Source of the DNA: Trogon surrucura
Taxonomy: Eukaryota > Chordata > Aves > Trogoniformes > Trogonidae
Assembly (NCBI GenBank): GCA_020746105.1
Contig: CM036628.1
Coordinates: 1,870,001-1,934,000, forward strand
Length of the DNA stretch: 64,000 nt
Direction of reading: 5' to 3'
Position numbers and translations under genes: made by a program. Under the pieces are notes generated by a model, which had not been told where the DNA came from, did not search any database, and saw only the letters and a program-made list of their open reading frames with translations. Positions 13,101 to 24,246 of the stretch are shown piece by piece (the first letter of the stretch is position 1; the number at the start of each line of letters is the position of its first letter).

Positions 13101-16100
13101 TAACCTTTTAGCTGTAAGAATTAAACTGTTAATTTCCTATTTCAGTCACCAAACTGATTATTAACTTGAAAGCATTTTGCTACGGTAATGGCAGCAAATT
13201 CTGGTGAAGAGTAGCGGCCGTATTCTCCGAGTATCGCTTAAGAAAGTAGTCTGTGTTCAGATTTTTTGTTTGTTTAAAATACTTTGCTCTCGGCGCTCTC
13301 GAGATGCAAAATCTCGTTGCCAGAGTCCCTGGGGGCTGGCAAACCCACCGTTTGTGTCACTTTTGTGAACCGACAGCATCACACGGTACGGTTCCACAAG
13401 AAACTGCAGAGAAACAACTCAAAAACCCCACCCCTCGTGGTGTGTTTCTTGTGGATAATATGTTGGTATCCCTGCGGCCTGAGTGTTCCTCCTGGTTAGC
13501 AACGTGGAACACGGGCTCTGGAGGTTGTTATCGCTGTCCTCCTTGCTCGGGACTGACGTTGCCTGCAGATACGGCAGATGCAAACCAGCTGCTCTTCGAA
13601 TTTGCCTGCGTCATGTACTTCTCCTAATATTTCCTCGCAAACAGGAACTATTTAGCATGGACCTGGCTGATGGTCTCTGAGAAGTACTTGGTGTGACTGG
13701 CTGACACAGGCAAATCTGGCGTCCGAGTGCGTGCCCAGAGCTCTTGACGAGGCGCAGTGATGCTGTCTCTCCCTTTTTTTCTTTTTCTTGTCCCCCTGTT
13801 CTGCTCTATCACTGGCACCCCTCCGCAGCAGCAGGATCTCCCCCATGGCATTCAGTAGTATCCCCAGGAGTTTTGATTTTTCTAAAAGCCATCAAGTGGA
13901 TTTTTTTTGTTTGTTTTGACAGTGGTTTCCTGCTTTTTGTGTGTGCCCAGTATCGCTGTGACTTCTTGTCTCCTCTTCCTTTTCTTGCTGTTACCAGCTG
14001 TGAGGATACAAGGAGCCAGCAGTGTGCCCTTGTGGCCGGGAAGGCCAATGGCATCCTGGGGTGTGTTAGAAGGGGGGTGGTTAGTAGGTCGAGAGAGGTT
14101 CTCCTGCCCCTCTGCTCTGCCCTGGCGAGACCCCCTCTGGAATATTGTGTCCAGTTCTGGGCCCCTCAGTTCAAGAAAGACAGGGAACTGCTGGAGAGAG
14201 TCCAGCACAGGGCAACTGGGATGATGAAGGGAGTGGAGCATCTCCCTTATGAGCAAAGGCTGAGGGAGCTGGGGCTCTTTAGTTTGGAGAAGAGGAGACT
14301 GAGGGGTGACCTCATTAATGTTTACAAATATATCAAGGGTGAGTGTCACGAGGATGGAGCCAGGCTCTTCTCGGTGACAACCAGTGATAGGACAAGGGGT
14401 AATGGGCTGAAACTGGAACATAAGAGGTTCCGCTTAAACTCGAGAAGAAACTTCTTCTCAGTGAGGGTGACGGAGCCCTGGCACAGGCTGCCCAGGGAGG
14501 GTGTGGAGTCTCCTTCTCTGGAGACATTCAAGACCCGCCTGGACACGTTCCTGTGTAGCATTATCGAGGCGTTCCTGCTCTGGCAGGGGGATTGGACTTG
14601 ATGGTCTTTCGAGGTCCCTTCCAATCCCTGACATTCTGTGATTCTGTGAAGGATGAATCTTTTACACCTACCAGTATTTCCCTGGTAAACGCGCTCTGAC
14701 AGACTTTTCCATTTTCAGCATGTGACATTCTTAGTGAGCAACCTCTTTCTGTTACTACGTTTTAACAGACCTAATATGAAAACGTTTATTTTCCTTTTTG
14801 TTCTGTTTTAACCAGTTCGGCAATACCTGCTACTGCAACTCAGTCTTACAGGCACTTTATTTTTGTCGTCCATTTCGGGAAAAAGTTTTGGCGTACAAAG
14901 TGCAGCCTCGAAAGAAGGAAAGCCTCCTGACATGCCTCTCTGATCTCTTCAACAGTATTGCTACGCAAAAGAAGAAGGTGGGAGTCATCCCACCCAAGAA
15001 ATTTATTTCCCGATTGAGGAAAGAAAATGGTAAATGAATAAACAAAATTTTCCTGTAGATTCGAAGCGTTGGGGATTTAAACTTCCTTTTTTAAGTGAGT
15101 CCAAATCATCAAGTTTTAACAGATTTCTGGCAGATATTTGAGCTCCCCTTTGCGGTGTGAATTTCCCCACCTCGGTGGCGTAGGAACAGAGATTGTATCG
15201 GGCCTGAGCTGTGCTCTGGGTGGGTTCTCTAGAGATCTTTGGTTCTGTGCTGGCTTAGACCGAGCACAGAGCACGCGCGTGAGCCTCGGTGCTCCGGGGG
15301 TCGTCCCGCGTTGGCAGCGTGCTCCGCGGAGGGCCGCTGCGAGTCAGCGCACCTTGGCTGGTTGCTGGAAATCGTCGTGGGCTGAGCCCAGACCTCCTGG
15401 AGTTGGGCAAAGCTGAACTCTCCGAGGAGACTCAACCGCTCCGGGCCCGCTTTCTGATGTTTGCGGGAGGAGAAGTTCCTTGCGCTGGCGAGTGGTTATC
15501 TGCCAGCGCTGCTTTGTGAGGAAAAGTTCTGTACCTTGGTCTGTCCTCTCTACTCCAACAGATAACAGGCTTCTAATGGGCGATTTTTTCCCCTTGATGC
15601 TGGCCTAAATGAACTAATGGCCCAAGGCAACACATCTGAATTTCTCTATTTCTCTCCCTCCACAAAGAAAAAAAAAACAAAATGCCAGAACACAACCAGC
15701 CCCCCACCAGAACCACACCAGTTGTGGTTTTCTTAGTTCCAAGAAACGTTTCCTTTTACATTATTTTTCAGCTGCTTGTTTCTTGCATCCTGAGGAATAG
15801 GTGAGGACAACAAAGTACAGTTCTTCAAAGGCTCTCTCGCCAGCGTAACCCACAATTGTGTGATAGGGTAGAGAAGGGGGAAGGACACGCCCTGCCTGCT
15901 AAGAGCGTAATAACCCGCTGTTATGAAGTATCTGTATTTGTTTTTTTTTCATTCTTCTTGATCTCTTCCTTTCCAGAATTATTTGATAATTATATGCAGC
16001 AGGATGCACATGAATTCCTCAACTACCTACTTAACACTATTGCTGACTTGCTCCAAGAAGAGAAAAAGCAGGAGAAGCAGAATGGCAAACTCCAGAATGG

Positions 16101-19100
16101 CAGCATTGAGAGTGACGAAGGAGACAAGACTGATCTGACGTGGGTCCATGAAATCTTCCAAGGAACACTAACCAATGAAACCAGATGTCTTAACTGTGAG
16201 GCTGTACGTTTAAACCAAACCCAAACCTCTTAGATTTTTGTTGCACAGGTTCCGGATCGTTCTCCCTAACACTGAGCGCACTTTTTCATTTATTAGGATA
16301 GATGAAATTGCACTCTCTCTATTAAAATGTGGAGCGTAGCGTATTTTATGACTGTATCACCTCTATGTTCAAACCAATACTCTTTAAGGTATGTTCCTCA
16401 GAAAAAGCGCAGTGTTTTTTCTGTTCCTCCTCCCTGTTTCCGTCAAGGCAGTCTGCACCTGGCTGATACGAGCTGCCTTTTTGTCTTCATGTGATTTCCT
16501 GTGTTAGTGATTGATTATGTCGTGTTTCTACGTGAGAGTTGCTCACTGTTTATTTAACTCTGGGATTACCTGAAGTTCTTGAACTGGAAGTCTGTGCTGC
16601 TTCGCGCTGGTCCGTAGCCGCTCTATTCGAGAGCGAAAAGAAGTGCCCCGAAGTCTAGAATTAAAAGAACCGCGCCACCTTCAGCGCAGGAATTTGTAGT
16701 TAGTTATGTGCTATGTCTGGTGTAACATTTCAAAAAAAAAACCCAAAAAACCCAGATGGGGAGAGAAAAAGAAGTAATTACAACTGAAATGACTGTTCTT
16801 GGCATTTTAAACTTAAAGTTGTGGCTATGCGGTGAACAGCAGCTCTAAAAATGACACTAATAAGATTCAGTCTCGAGAATTTTGAAATCGAATGTGACTG
16901 TTCCACAAATGGAAAGATGGGTTTCCTAACTGCTAACCCATTTAATTGAAAATCCATCTGCCTGTTCCTGCATTTCCTGTGAGTATTTACTGCTAAACTC
17001 TGAAACGTGTTGGAAAGCTGGATCAGTCTGCGGAGCGGAGTGCGCTTAAAGCCTCGGAATGGTTAAAAACTTGGTTTTCCCAGTGAAGTCAGCAGATGTG
17101 TCTCAAGGGGGAGAGATGTTTTGCAAGAAGACTTTTAGGAGTTTTTTTTTGTGAGGTCGTTTTTGTGGGTTTGTTTTGTTTGCTTGCTGCTGTTTTTTAA
17201 ATATTCCTCTCTGGATTGTAGCAACACGTCAGGTTATTTCTTCAGTTTTACTTTACCTCGGGATAGGGCCTCTCTGCATGTGTATATTTATTTTTTTATC
17301 AAGAAGCACTCTGCTTGAAACGAGGACGTTGCACCATTCCAGAAATGGTTAAAAGAAACCTGACCGTTCTCAACGGTTATGAAATATTTCTTCTTCTTTT
17401 TCTCAAGGTTAGTAGCAAAGATGAGGACTTTCTGGATCTATCGGTTGATGTGGAACAAAATACATCAATTACGCATTGTCTAAGGTAAATGAAAATATTT
17501 CCGAGGGGGGGAAAAAAATACTTGCCCTTGGTCAGGAGGAAAGTGCAACAGTTGCAGGCTTTGAATTCTGGTAAAATATGTTCTGTTCATTTCGTCTTTA
17601 TGGTGGGTTTTTCAAGCTGCCAGTTTGTTACCAGTTTTCAGTGGTTAACGAGTGCGATGATTTCTTGGTGCTGCCTCGGATTGATTGTTGCTTTGATGGG
17701 GATTTTCATTTGTTAACTCGTGAAGTCGAGTTTAATCCAAACTAAACACGGAACGTTTGGTTTCACAATAAATAATAAAAACTTGCTCCGTGTATTTGAC
17801 TGCTAGATCCGAGGCTTATCAGCTGCTAGGATACCACAAGTTGCCTGTAGCATCTGGCTGTGCAGTAGCTGATAACGGCCGTGTGATTGTTAGGAGCTGA
17901 AAGATAATCCAGACTTTTAGCTAGTCGGTGGCTAATGCCAGCCAGCAAAGAAAACACGGAGCGGCTGCCTCCGAGACAAAACACAGTCGCTTTCTTGCTG
18001 GTCGTTACATCATGCAGTTAATACTTGAGGGTGTAATTTCCAAATTTTTCCAGCTGCGTGTTGATGCTACACGCCAGGACTGGGACAAATACACCTAAAA
18101 TGTGTTTGAGAAGCGTGAGTGATATTAGCAAGAGGAATTTAATTTTCTGTGTGTGCTTCGTGGTGGGTGTTTTTCAGCAGTAACTTTTAACTGGGTGGCC
18201 TCGCTGAGTATCCCTACTTACCTGACTTCTCCTTCGCTTCCACAGGGGATTTAGTAATACTGAAACTCTATGCAGTGAATATAAATACTATTGTGAGCAG
18301 TGCCGCAGTAAACAGGAAGCACAGAAGAGGTAAGCTTCAAAAACACTCAGACTAGTTCTCTTAAAATGGGCAACTGTTGGAAAAATAGACCTTGTGAATC
18401 TGGAGAAAAGAAAACGTGACGCTGTTTAGGTCTGTGTTTGGTGGGGAAGGGAGTGAGGAGAAGTGGAGAGACAGGTAACTTTGTGGCAACCTTCTGGGAG
18501 AGAAACGAAAAGATTAATTTTGCATTCCTCCCAGAAGAGCTTCTATCTGGTGCTTCCAGACATTCGCGTTTTCCCCGGTTAGCGTTAAGCAGCTCAAAGC
18601 CGCTGAAAACCAGCCCATCTCCTTTGACTGTGAATACTCCCCACAAAAATCTTATTTCTCACCTCGTACTCGGTCACAGCCAGAGCAGCGTGACGGATTT
18701 ATTCCGTCTCTTCCTTCCCACTGACGTGGTGAAAAATGGATGGTTTCAACACAGACGTTCAGATGTCAGTTGTGTCGTTAATCTTTCAGAATAAATATGA
18801 CCCGTTCCCGCTGGAATATATGGTGAGAAAAGCAGCCTTTTGAAAACCTTCACCGTTTCAGATGCCCCTTGAGAAGCTGCTTCATATTGAAACTGTTCTC
18901 GAAGGAAGCTTTGTTTTAGGTGACCTGCTGATACCTTGTTCTTTCTTTTGACGTGTTTTTGTGGAGCAGAATGAGAGTGAAAAAGTTACCCATGATTCTA
19001 GCCCTGCACTTAAAAAGGTTCAAGTACATGGACCAGCTGCATCGATACACCAAACTCTCCTACCGCGTAGTCTTTCCCTTGGAGCTCCGGCTCTTCAACA

Positions 19101-22100
19101 CTTCAGGAGACGCTACGAATCCTGACAGAATGTACGACCTCGTGGCTGTAGTTGTTCACTGTGGCAGGTACGTTGGCTTTGTGCTTTCTGGACCTAATTA
19201 AATGCCCTTGCCTTGAAATTTAAAAGGAGTCTGGCAAGAATAGGAGCGTGCTAAGCAGCGTCCGAGCTAGTTGTATCAAAGTATTCTTATTTTTTTTAAA
19301 AAAAAAAGAGGTGCTTCAGTCTTTTTTTATTATTATTATTGTTTTAAATTTTGCTTCTGGAGCACACAGTGTAAGGTTTGCTCTTTTACCAGCTTTCAGA
19401 TACGATAGCAAGTAGACGAGTTGTTTCTTGGAGCTGTAGTGAAGTAAGAGCAGTCTTAAAAAACCCAAAAGCATGAGGAAAAAAAACCCCAACCCACCCC
19501 CAACGCTGCTTTCCAGGAAAGCTAAACGAAATAAAAACAAAACTTGGAAAAACACTTCATAAAATAGAATTGAGTTGCAGTTTTTATGTTGCTGCTTGTG
19601 AAACCTTTCAAGGTTTTTTTAGAAGCTGGTGCCACCGTGTGGGATAAACTGTGTAGTGCTGGTTTGTGGATTTTTTGAAAAGCCAGTATTCTCTTGGTAG
19701 TTTTCTTTTGCTGTTGTTGTAGTGGCTTCAGTTCTGTTTTTCAAAGGAAAGAGGAAACAATTTTAAGGACTTTTAGGAAAAAAAAAAAACAGTCAAAGCA
19801 AAAAATACGAAGTTATTACAGCGCACAAATGTCTTGAAACGCCTTTGTGAGGAGCAAGACAACATAATCAACGCACTGATATTGCGTAGATTTATTTTAA
19901 ATAAACTGTTGTGGTACACTTGGGCTGGCTTTTCATTTATTTTTATCGTTTTAAGATCTCCTCATATGCATTTTTTATTTCTTGTAGATTCTTATTTTGC
20001 TCTTCCTGTAACTACACTTCCAAGAGCCAGAGCTCTGTGGGAGAGCCGTGCCCTTCCCTTTGTAGGCACAAGGGTAATAATAATTCTTCCGTCTTTTTTT
20101 TTATTTATTTGGGTTTTATTCCCTCTGGCAGTGGTCCGAATCGTGGACATTACATCACCATTGTGAAAAGCCATGGCTTCTGGTTGCTCTTCGACGATGA
20201 CATTGTAGAGGTAGGTGTGCTCTTGGGTGGTGACAACGAGCGTCGACGGCGTCGCTCCCCGGCTCCCGTTTTGTGCCTGGCATCAACTTTCGCACCCGGG
20301 AAGGGATTTCAGCAAAGCCCATGCACTAAAATATTCTGCGTTTACTTTGTGGGGTTTTTTGGTGGTTTTTGTTTGATTTATTGTTTGGATTGGTTTTTTT
20401 TTATAGGCAGTTCTCCTCGACAAATTGAAGTGTAGAAAAAACTGTAAAACAAGATTTGAGAGACTGTAGTAAGGTCCTGAGAGCATGTGAACATTTTGGG
20501 GCTGTTTTTGATAGTGTTGAGAGTCCTTAACTTTTTCTACTAATGTGTCTAACACCCAAAACAAGTTATGTGGCCGTGTATTTCACGTAATTGTTGAGCA
20601 AATATGAGGCAGCAGAACAAATACCACGGTAGAGCTGTGGCTTGTAAAGATAAAAATTTGCCGTTTGCGTCTGAGGTCTCATGGTCAGGGTTAATGCCAA
20701 GTGTCTGAGTAGGAGCACCAAAATCCACGCTCGTGTTGAAATAACGAAGAATTAGCACGTTGTCCAATTCTTATTTTTATTTTCTCAATCTTTGCTTAGC
20801 TTTGAGCGTCGTTGTGTCAGTACAGAGGTTGTCCTCAAAAATGGAGTGGCAAAAAAAATCTTCCAAAGCCCCCAAAATTTGATTTCTGCGTACGTTTCCG
20901 TGCTTAGAGCTAACCACGGGAGCCTTGTACTCTTCAGAAACTCTTAAAGAACCTAAAGCCGGGATGTTTTCTCTTTAATTTCATTTTTTCCTTAACTTTG
21001 GAGACTTAGCATTCTCGGTGTGAACTGCCTGCATAACAAAGAATGTCTTAGTCAGCAGACGTGGAAAGACGAGTCCAAAGCGCTTGCACCTGCACACGGA
21101 TACCGCGGCTGAAAGACAGCTCGGGAAGAAAGCTTTTTCCTCTTAAATACAGTTAAAAAGCTGCTTTGCATTTTTGGCAAGTGACACGAATTAACAGCTC
21201 CGAGCTGTCAATAGGAAGTCGTTTATCCTCATTACCCACTAAATGTCAGGAGCGGTGAAGTCACATTTATTTATCTGTTTGGATTTGGTCGGAAGGCCAA
21301 CTGGCAATGAAATGGAAGACGGATGATAACCAAACACGCCGCAGCATATGTGAAGAGCAACCGCATCGAATTCGGGAGGCGGATTGGTCCAAGTGGGATA
21401 CTGCGCCAGGCGAAATTAACTGAGAAACCCGAGTAAATGATCTCGGGCTAATTTGACACGTTGTCGTTGGAGCAGCGAAGCGATACGTCCCGGTGACGGG
21501 GCGGGGGGGGAAGAACAGAGGCTATAGAAGCTCCTTCCAGTTCCATTTTGCTTTCTGTGGGTACCAAAATGAAAGAAGGAAGTCGGTTTTGCCACGGTAA
21601 AACTAAAAATACCCGTGCGCTGAATTAATCTGTATCGAATGTTGGAGTTGCATTCCCAATGAGGGGTGGAAATAGACTTGATTGCACGGCAAGTTGGTTG
21701 GCACTTAAAATAAAACGTGTTTGAGTTGCCTGCTAAATATATTTCAGGGGCTGGAGAATGTTCCTTTGCTATTTTTCTGTTAAAATGTGTATCTAACAGT
21801 TTGCAGGGGGTGTTCTCTTAATAAATTGTGTGAAAATGCAGAAGCCCCCGGTATGATAGTTCAGCTTCTCCTTGAATGGAGAGAAGACAAAACACCCGTT
21901 TGGGTTTTTTTCCTCCCTCATTTTTTGGAATTTTTTTTAAACAAAACTATCTGAGGGAGAATTTCTGCAGTTGATGCATCTCGTAGAAACTTACTGGCCA
22001 TGTCTGTTTTCCTTGTGCTTCCAAAAGGCTGGGAGAAGGATGACTTCAGCCGCAGGCTGTTTGGCAGGGCCCCTCGGAGGAACCCGCGAGTCTGCGTCTG

Positions 22101-24246
22101 CTGGCGCCGCGCAAGCCCGCTCAGCCAGCGGTGGCTTTAGCGCCCTGCGGCTGAGGAGGCTCCCGGCTGGAGTCACAGCGGGGTCCTTTTGGGGTTTTTT
22201 TTTAAGGTGTAAGCACACGTTGGTCTCTGCTCGTCCCTCTCAAGCCGGAGCCTCGTGTATTGCGGACATTTCTTTGCTTCCTCGACTTTATTCCTTGGGG
22301 AGTAAAGGGAAGCGTCAGGCTGGTCTCTCTTTGGACCCCCGCGACGCATTCGGGCTGCGTCAGCCTCTCGCCTCTGTGGCTCCACAGTCCTAAAGGTGTT
22401 TTAAACAAACCACAGGGGAGTGCTGACCAGCACGGGTCGTCGGGAGTATTTTATTTCAGTGTTTCGGCCTCAGCTCTTGCTCTCCAGCCACTGCAGGAGC
22501 AAATGCGGTACCGTGAAGCTGGTCGCTCTCGGGAGCAGGATCACGACTGTAGAACTTGCACCTTTAAAAGCCTTTTAAAATGCCCCACAGGCCTCTCGGT
22601 TGGGGTACCAAAGGGAAAAACAACTTTTCTGCACGTAGTTCATGATTTTAAATATAAGCAACCCTTTAGTTCTATTAATAGGGCAAATAATTTCACAGAA
22701 TCACAGAATGTTAGAGGTTGGAAGGGACCTCAAAGATCATCCAGTCCAACCCCCCTGCCAGAGCAGGACCACCTACAGCAGAGCGCACAGGAACGCGGCC
22801 AGGCGGGTTTTGAATGTCTCCAGAGAAGGAGATTCCACATCCTCCCTGGGCAGCCTGTGCCAGGGCTCGGTCACCCTCACAGTAAAAAAGTTTTTCCTCA
22901 TATTTTTCTGGAACCTCCTGTGTTCCAGCTTCCACCCATTGCCCCTTGTCTTGTCAGTGGACGCCGCTGAAAAGAGCCTGGCTCCATCCTCCTGATGTTC
23001 CCCCTTGACATATTTATAAACATGAATGAGGTCACCCCTCAGCCTCCTCTTCTCCAAGCTAAACAGACCCAGCTCCTTCAGCCTTTCCTCATAAGGGAGA
23101 TGCTCCACTCCCTCCATCATCCCAGTTGCCCTGTGCTGGACTCTCTCAAGCAACTCCCTGTCCTTCTTGAGCTGAGGGGCCCAGAACTGGACACAATATT
23201 CCAGATGCGGCCTCACCAGGGCAGAGCAGAGGGGCAGGAGGACCTCTTTCGACCTACTTGCTACTCCCCTTCTAACACACCCCAGGATGCCCTTGGCCTT
23301 CTTGCCCACGAGGGCACACTGCTGGCTCATGGCCATCCTGCTGCCCACCAGCACCCCCAGGTCCCTTTCCCCTGTGCTGCTCTCCAGCAGGGCAGTCCCC
23401 AGCCTGTGCTGGCACTTGGGGTTATTCTTTCCCAAGTGCAAAACTCTACACTTGCCCTTATTAAACTTTTATTTCCCTGAAAACACAAACCTTGTGATAG
23501 TAACCCAGTAGGTGTTGTACGGGCAAACCCGAAGGAGGGCGAGCTCCCGGAAGAGCAGAAGATCAGACTCAGCTGAGATCCACCCGTTTCGTGGTACGAG
23601 TGCAGCAGCACTTGCAGGACTTCTCTGCCTAAGAGGGTCACAAGAACTTTAAAATGTGGAGTTATTTCAGCCGAATGTCACATCTGCTCAGGATGATCCT
23701 TACATACTCCCAGCTGTACAAAAATCTTCTTTGCTGGTCAGTGACTGCATTTTTATTTCTTTTTTTAACTCCTTGATGTTACAAACCTCCAGTCAGGAAA
23801 GGTAACACCAGTCTGAGTGGGAAAGCAGGTGTAAAAGTCATGTACTCTTCTAAGGATACATTTTCAAGGGTCCCCTTTTTAATAGTCCAGCTTTGGGACT
23901 GCGCCACTTCTGAGATGATTATTATCTCGTCTTAATTTACTTTCTTTTTTTTCCACCCCAAGAGTGGGTAAGGTGTTAAGTGAAAAAATGTTTTGTTGGA
24001 TTCAGCGATACTGAGATGTTGCTGTATTAACGCTGTGGCTTTCCAGCACCATGTCCAACAATTGCCAGTAATGCTTTGTCTGGGAAAGGGATTCCTAGGG
24101 TGGTGTTTTAACTGAGGCTAATTATAACTCTCATTATTTTTCAGAAAATTGATGCCCAGGCCATTGAAGAATTCTATGGGTTAACATCAGACATTTCCAA
24201 AAACTCAGAATCTGGATATATCCTCTTCTACCAGTCAAGAGACTAA
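10100..24246 (+). CDS. USP12-like: USP12/USP46-family ubiquitin-specific protease, exons 2-9
   Basis: Cysteine protease that removes ubiquitin. Family members USP12 and USP46 need the WD-repeat partners WDR48 (UAF1) and WDR20 for activity. Coding exons: 10100-10180, 14816-15029, 15977-16203, 17408-17484, 18246-18329, 18970-19167, 20132-20210, 24145-24246. All have AG acceptors and GT donors and join in phase to 353 residues plus TAA; human USP12 from the same point has about 354. The catalytic Cys is in the FGNTCYCNS box (codon 14828-14830), the catalytic His in GPNRGHY (20148-20150), followed by the FDDD segment. Two CxxC zinc-finger pairs sit at 16186-16197 and 18292-18303. Residues are mixed: [20 protein letters not shown] and the SRD end are USP12-like, while [18 protein letters not shown] and [15 protein letters not shown] are USP46-like. 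It is therefore probably a third paralogue. The start exon was not found. Confidence 0.95.
10808..11073 (+). mobile_element. CR1 LINE fragment, 3' end, plus orientation
   Basis: About 270 bases matching the CR1 3' end: GGGGCAATGGGTGGAAGCTG, the frame encoding [20 protein letters not shown] in translation, then the 3' UTR GGTTGGACTAGATGATCTTT and tandem ATTCTGTG units at the very end. CR1 is the dominant avian non-LTR retrotransposon. It is 5' truncated. It is nearly identical to the inverted copy at 22695-23470. Confidence 0.92.
14012..14649 (+). mobile_element. CR1 LINE fragment, plus orientation
   Basis: About 640 bases covering the C-terminal part of the CR1 reverse transcriptase protein, with [53 protein letters not shown] and [20 protein letters not shown]. 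The 3' UTR and ATTCTGTG repeat end follow. It is 5' truncated. The reading frame is largely intact, and it causes a spurious long open frame starting at 13744. Confidence 0.94.
14816..15029 (+). CDS. USP12-like: USP12-like exon 3 (catalytic Cys box)
   Basis: Acceptor TTAACCAG, donor G|GTAAAT, leaving phase 1. It encodes [16 protein letters not shown] with the nucleophile Cys, then the [20 protein letters not shown] helix region and [13 protein letters not shown]. The FISRLRKEN ending is the USP46 form. Confidence 0.95.
15977..16203 (+). CDS. USP12-like: USP12-like exon 4 (first zinc CxxC)
   Basis: Acceptor CTTTCCAG, donor GTACGT, phase 1 to 0. It contains [20 protein letters not shown] (the QQDAHEF motif of the family), a variable acidic linker ([14 protein letters not shown]) unlike either USP12 or USP46, and the finger motif CLNC. 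Confidence 0.95.
17408..17484 (+). CDS. USP12-like: USP12-like exon 5
   Basis: Acceptor TTTTTCTCAAG, donor AAG|GTAAAT. Encodes [20 protein letters not shown] followed by THCL and part of an Arg codon; invariant between USP12 and USP46, so it does not help to assign the paralogue. Confidence 0.93.
18246..18329 (+). CDS. USP12-like: USP12-like exon 6 (second zinc CxxC)
   Basis: Acceptor CTTCCACAG, donor AGAG|GTAAGC. Encodes [19 protein letters not shown] (second CxxC of the finger) and RSKQEAQKR. The start [16 protein letters not shown] is USP12-like, QEAQKR is USP46-like. Confidence 0.94.
18970..19167 (+). CDS. USP12-like: USP12-like exon 7
   Basis: Acceptor GTGGAGCAG (poor pyrimidine content immediately upstream), donor GGCAG|GTACGT. 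Encodes [40 protein letters not shown] and the [20 protein letters not shown] core that precedes the catalytic His. The DQLHR and [11 protein letters not shown] forms are those of USP12. Confidence 0.94.
20132..20210 (+). CDS. USP12-like: USP12-like exon 8 (catalytic His)
   Basis: Acceptor CCTCTGGCAG, donor GAG|GTAGGT. Encodes [16 protein letters not shown] and [11 protein letters not shown] with the catalytic His. [12 protein letters not shown] equals USP46; USP12 has IAIVKSHDFWLL. Confidence 0.94.
20211..24144 (+). other. USP12-like intron 8
   Basis: GT-AG intron of about 3.9 kb. It contains the inverted CR1 copy at 22695-23470 and a G run near 21500. Open frames at 21971-22393 and 22260-22970 have no recognisable family, and the latter runs into antisense CR1. 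Confidence 0.85.
22695..23470 (-). mobile_element. CR1 LINE fragment, minus orientation
   Basis: About 775 bases. Plus-strand start is CACAGAATCACAGAATG, the reverse complement of the CR1 3' repeat. On the minus strand an open frame of over 220 codons encodes the CR1 endonuclease-RT C-terminal region, including [40 protein letters not shown] and [20 protein letters not shown]. It is 5' truncated at about 23470. It is opposite in orientation to the two other CR1 copies in this gene. Confidence 0.94.
24145..24246 (+). CDS. USP12-like: USP12-like exon 9 (C terminus)
   Basis: Acceptor ATTTTTCAG, then AAA ATT GAT and stop TAA at 24244-24246. Encodes [18 protein letters not shown] and the family C terminus ending LFYQSRD; the final Asp is the USP12 form (USP46 ends in Glu). 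Confidence 0.95.
   Translation, partial: KIDAQAIEEFYGLTSDISKNSESGYILFYQSRD

Larger units (their letters stand above)
10181..14815 (+). other. USP12-like intron 2
   Basis: GT-AG intron of about 4.6 kb. It holds two same-strand CR1 fragments (10808-11073 and 14012-14649), a C13-type homopolymer near 11767 and a T run of about 19 bases at 12019-12037. No other coding sequence was recognised; the long frame 13744-14601 is CR1-derived in its second half. Confidence 0.85.
15030..20131 (+). other. USP12-like introns 3 to 7
   Basis: Five GT-AG introns: 15030-15976, 16204-17407, 17485-18245, 18330-18969 and 19168-20131. Each is about 0.6-1.2 kb, far shorter than in mammalian USP12. They hold simple A and T runs (for example near 16732 and 19290) but no CR1 copy or further coding sequence that I can recognise. 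Confidence 0.85.

Noticed and set aside
13744-14601. 285-codon plus-strand frame
   Set aside because: Its recognisable part (from about 14012) is a CR1 reverse-transcriptase fragment; the upstream part is intron sequence.
10100-24246. Naming the protease as orthologous USP12 or USP46
   Set aside because: Diagnostic residues of both occur interleaved; a firm one-to-one name would need a tree.
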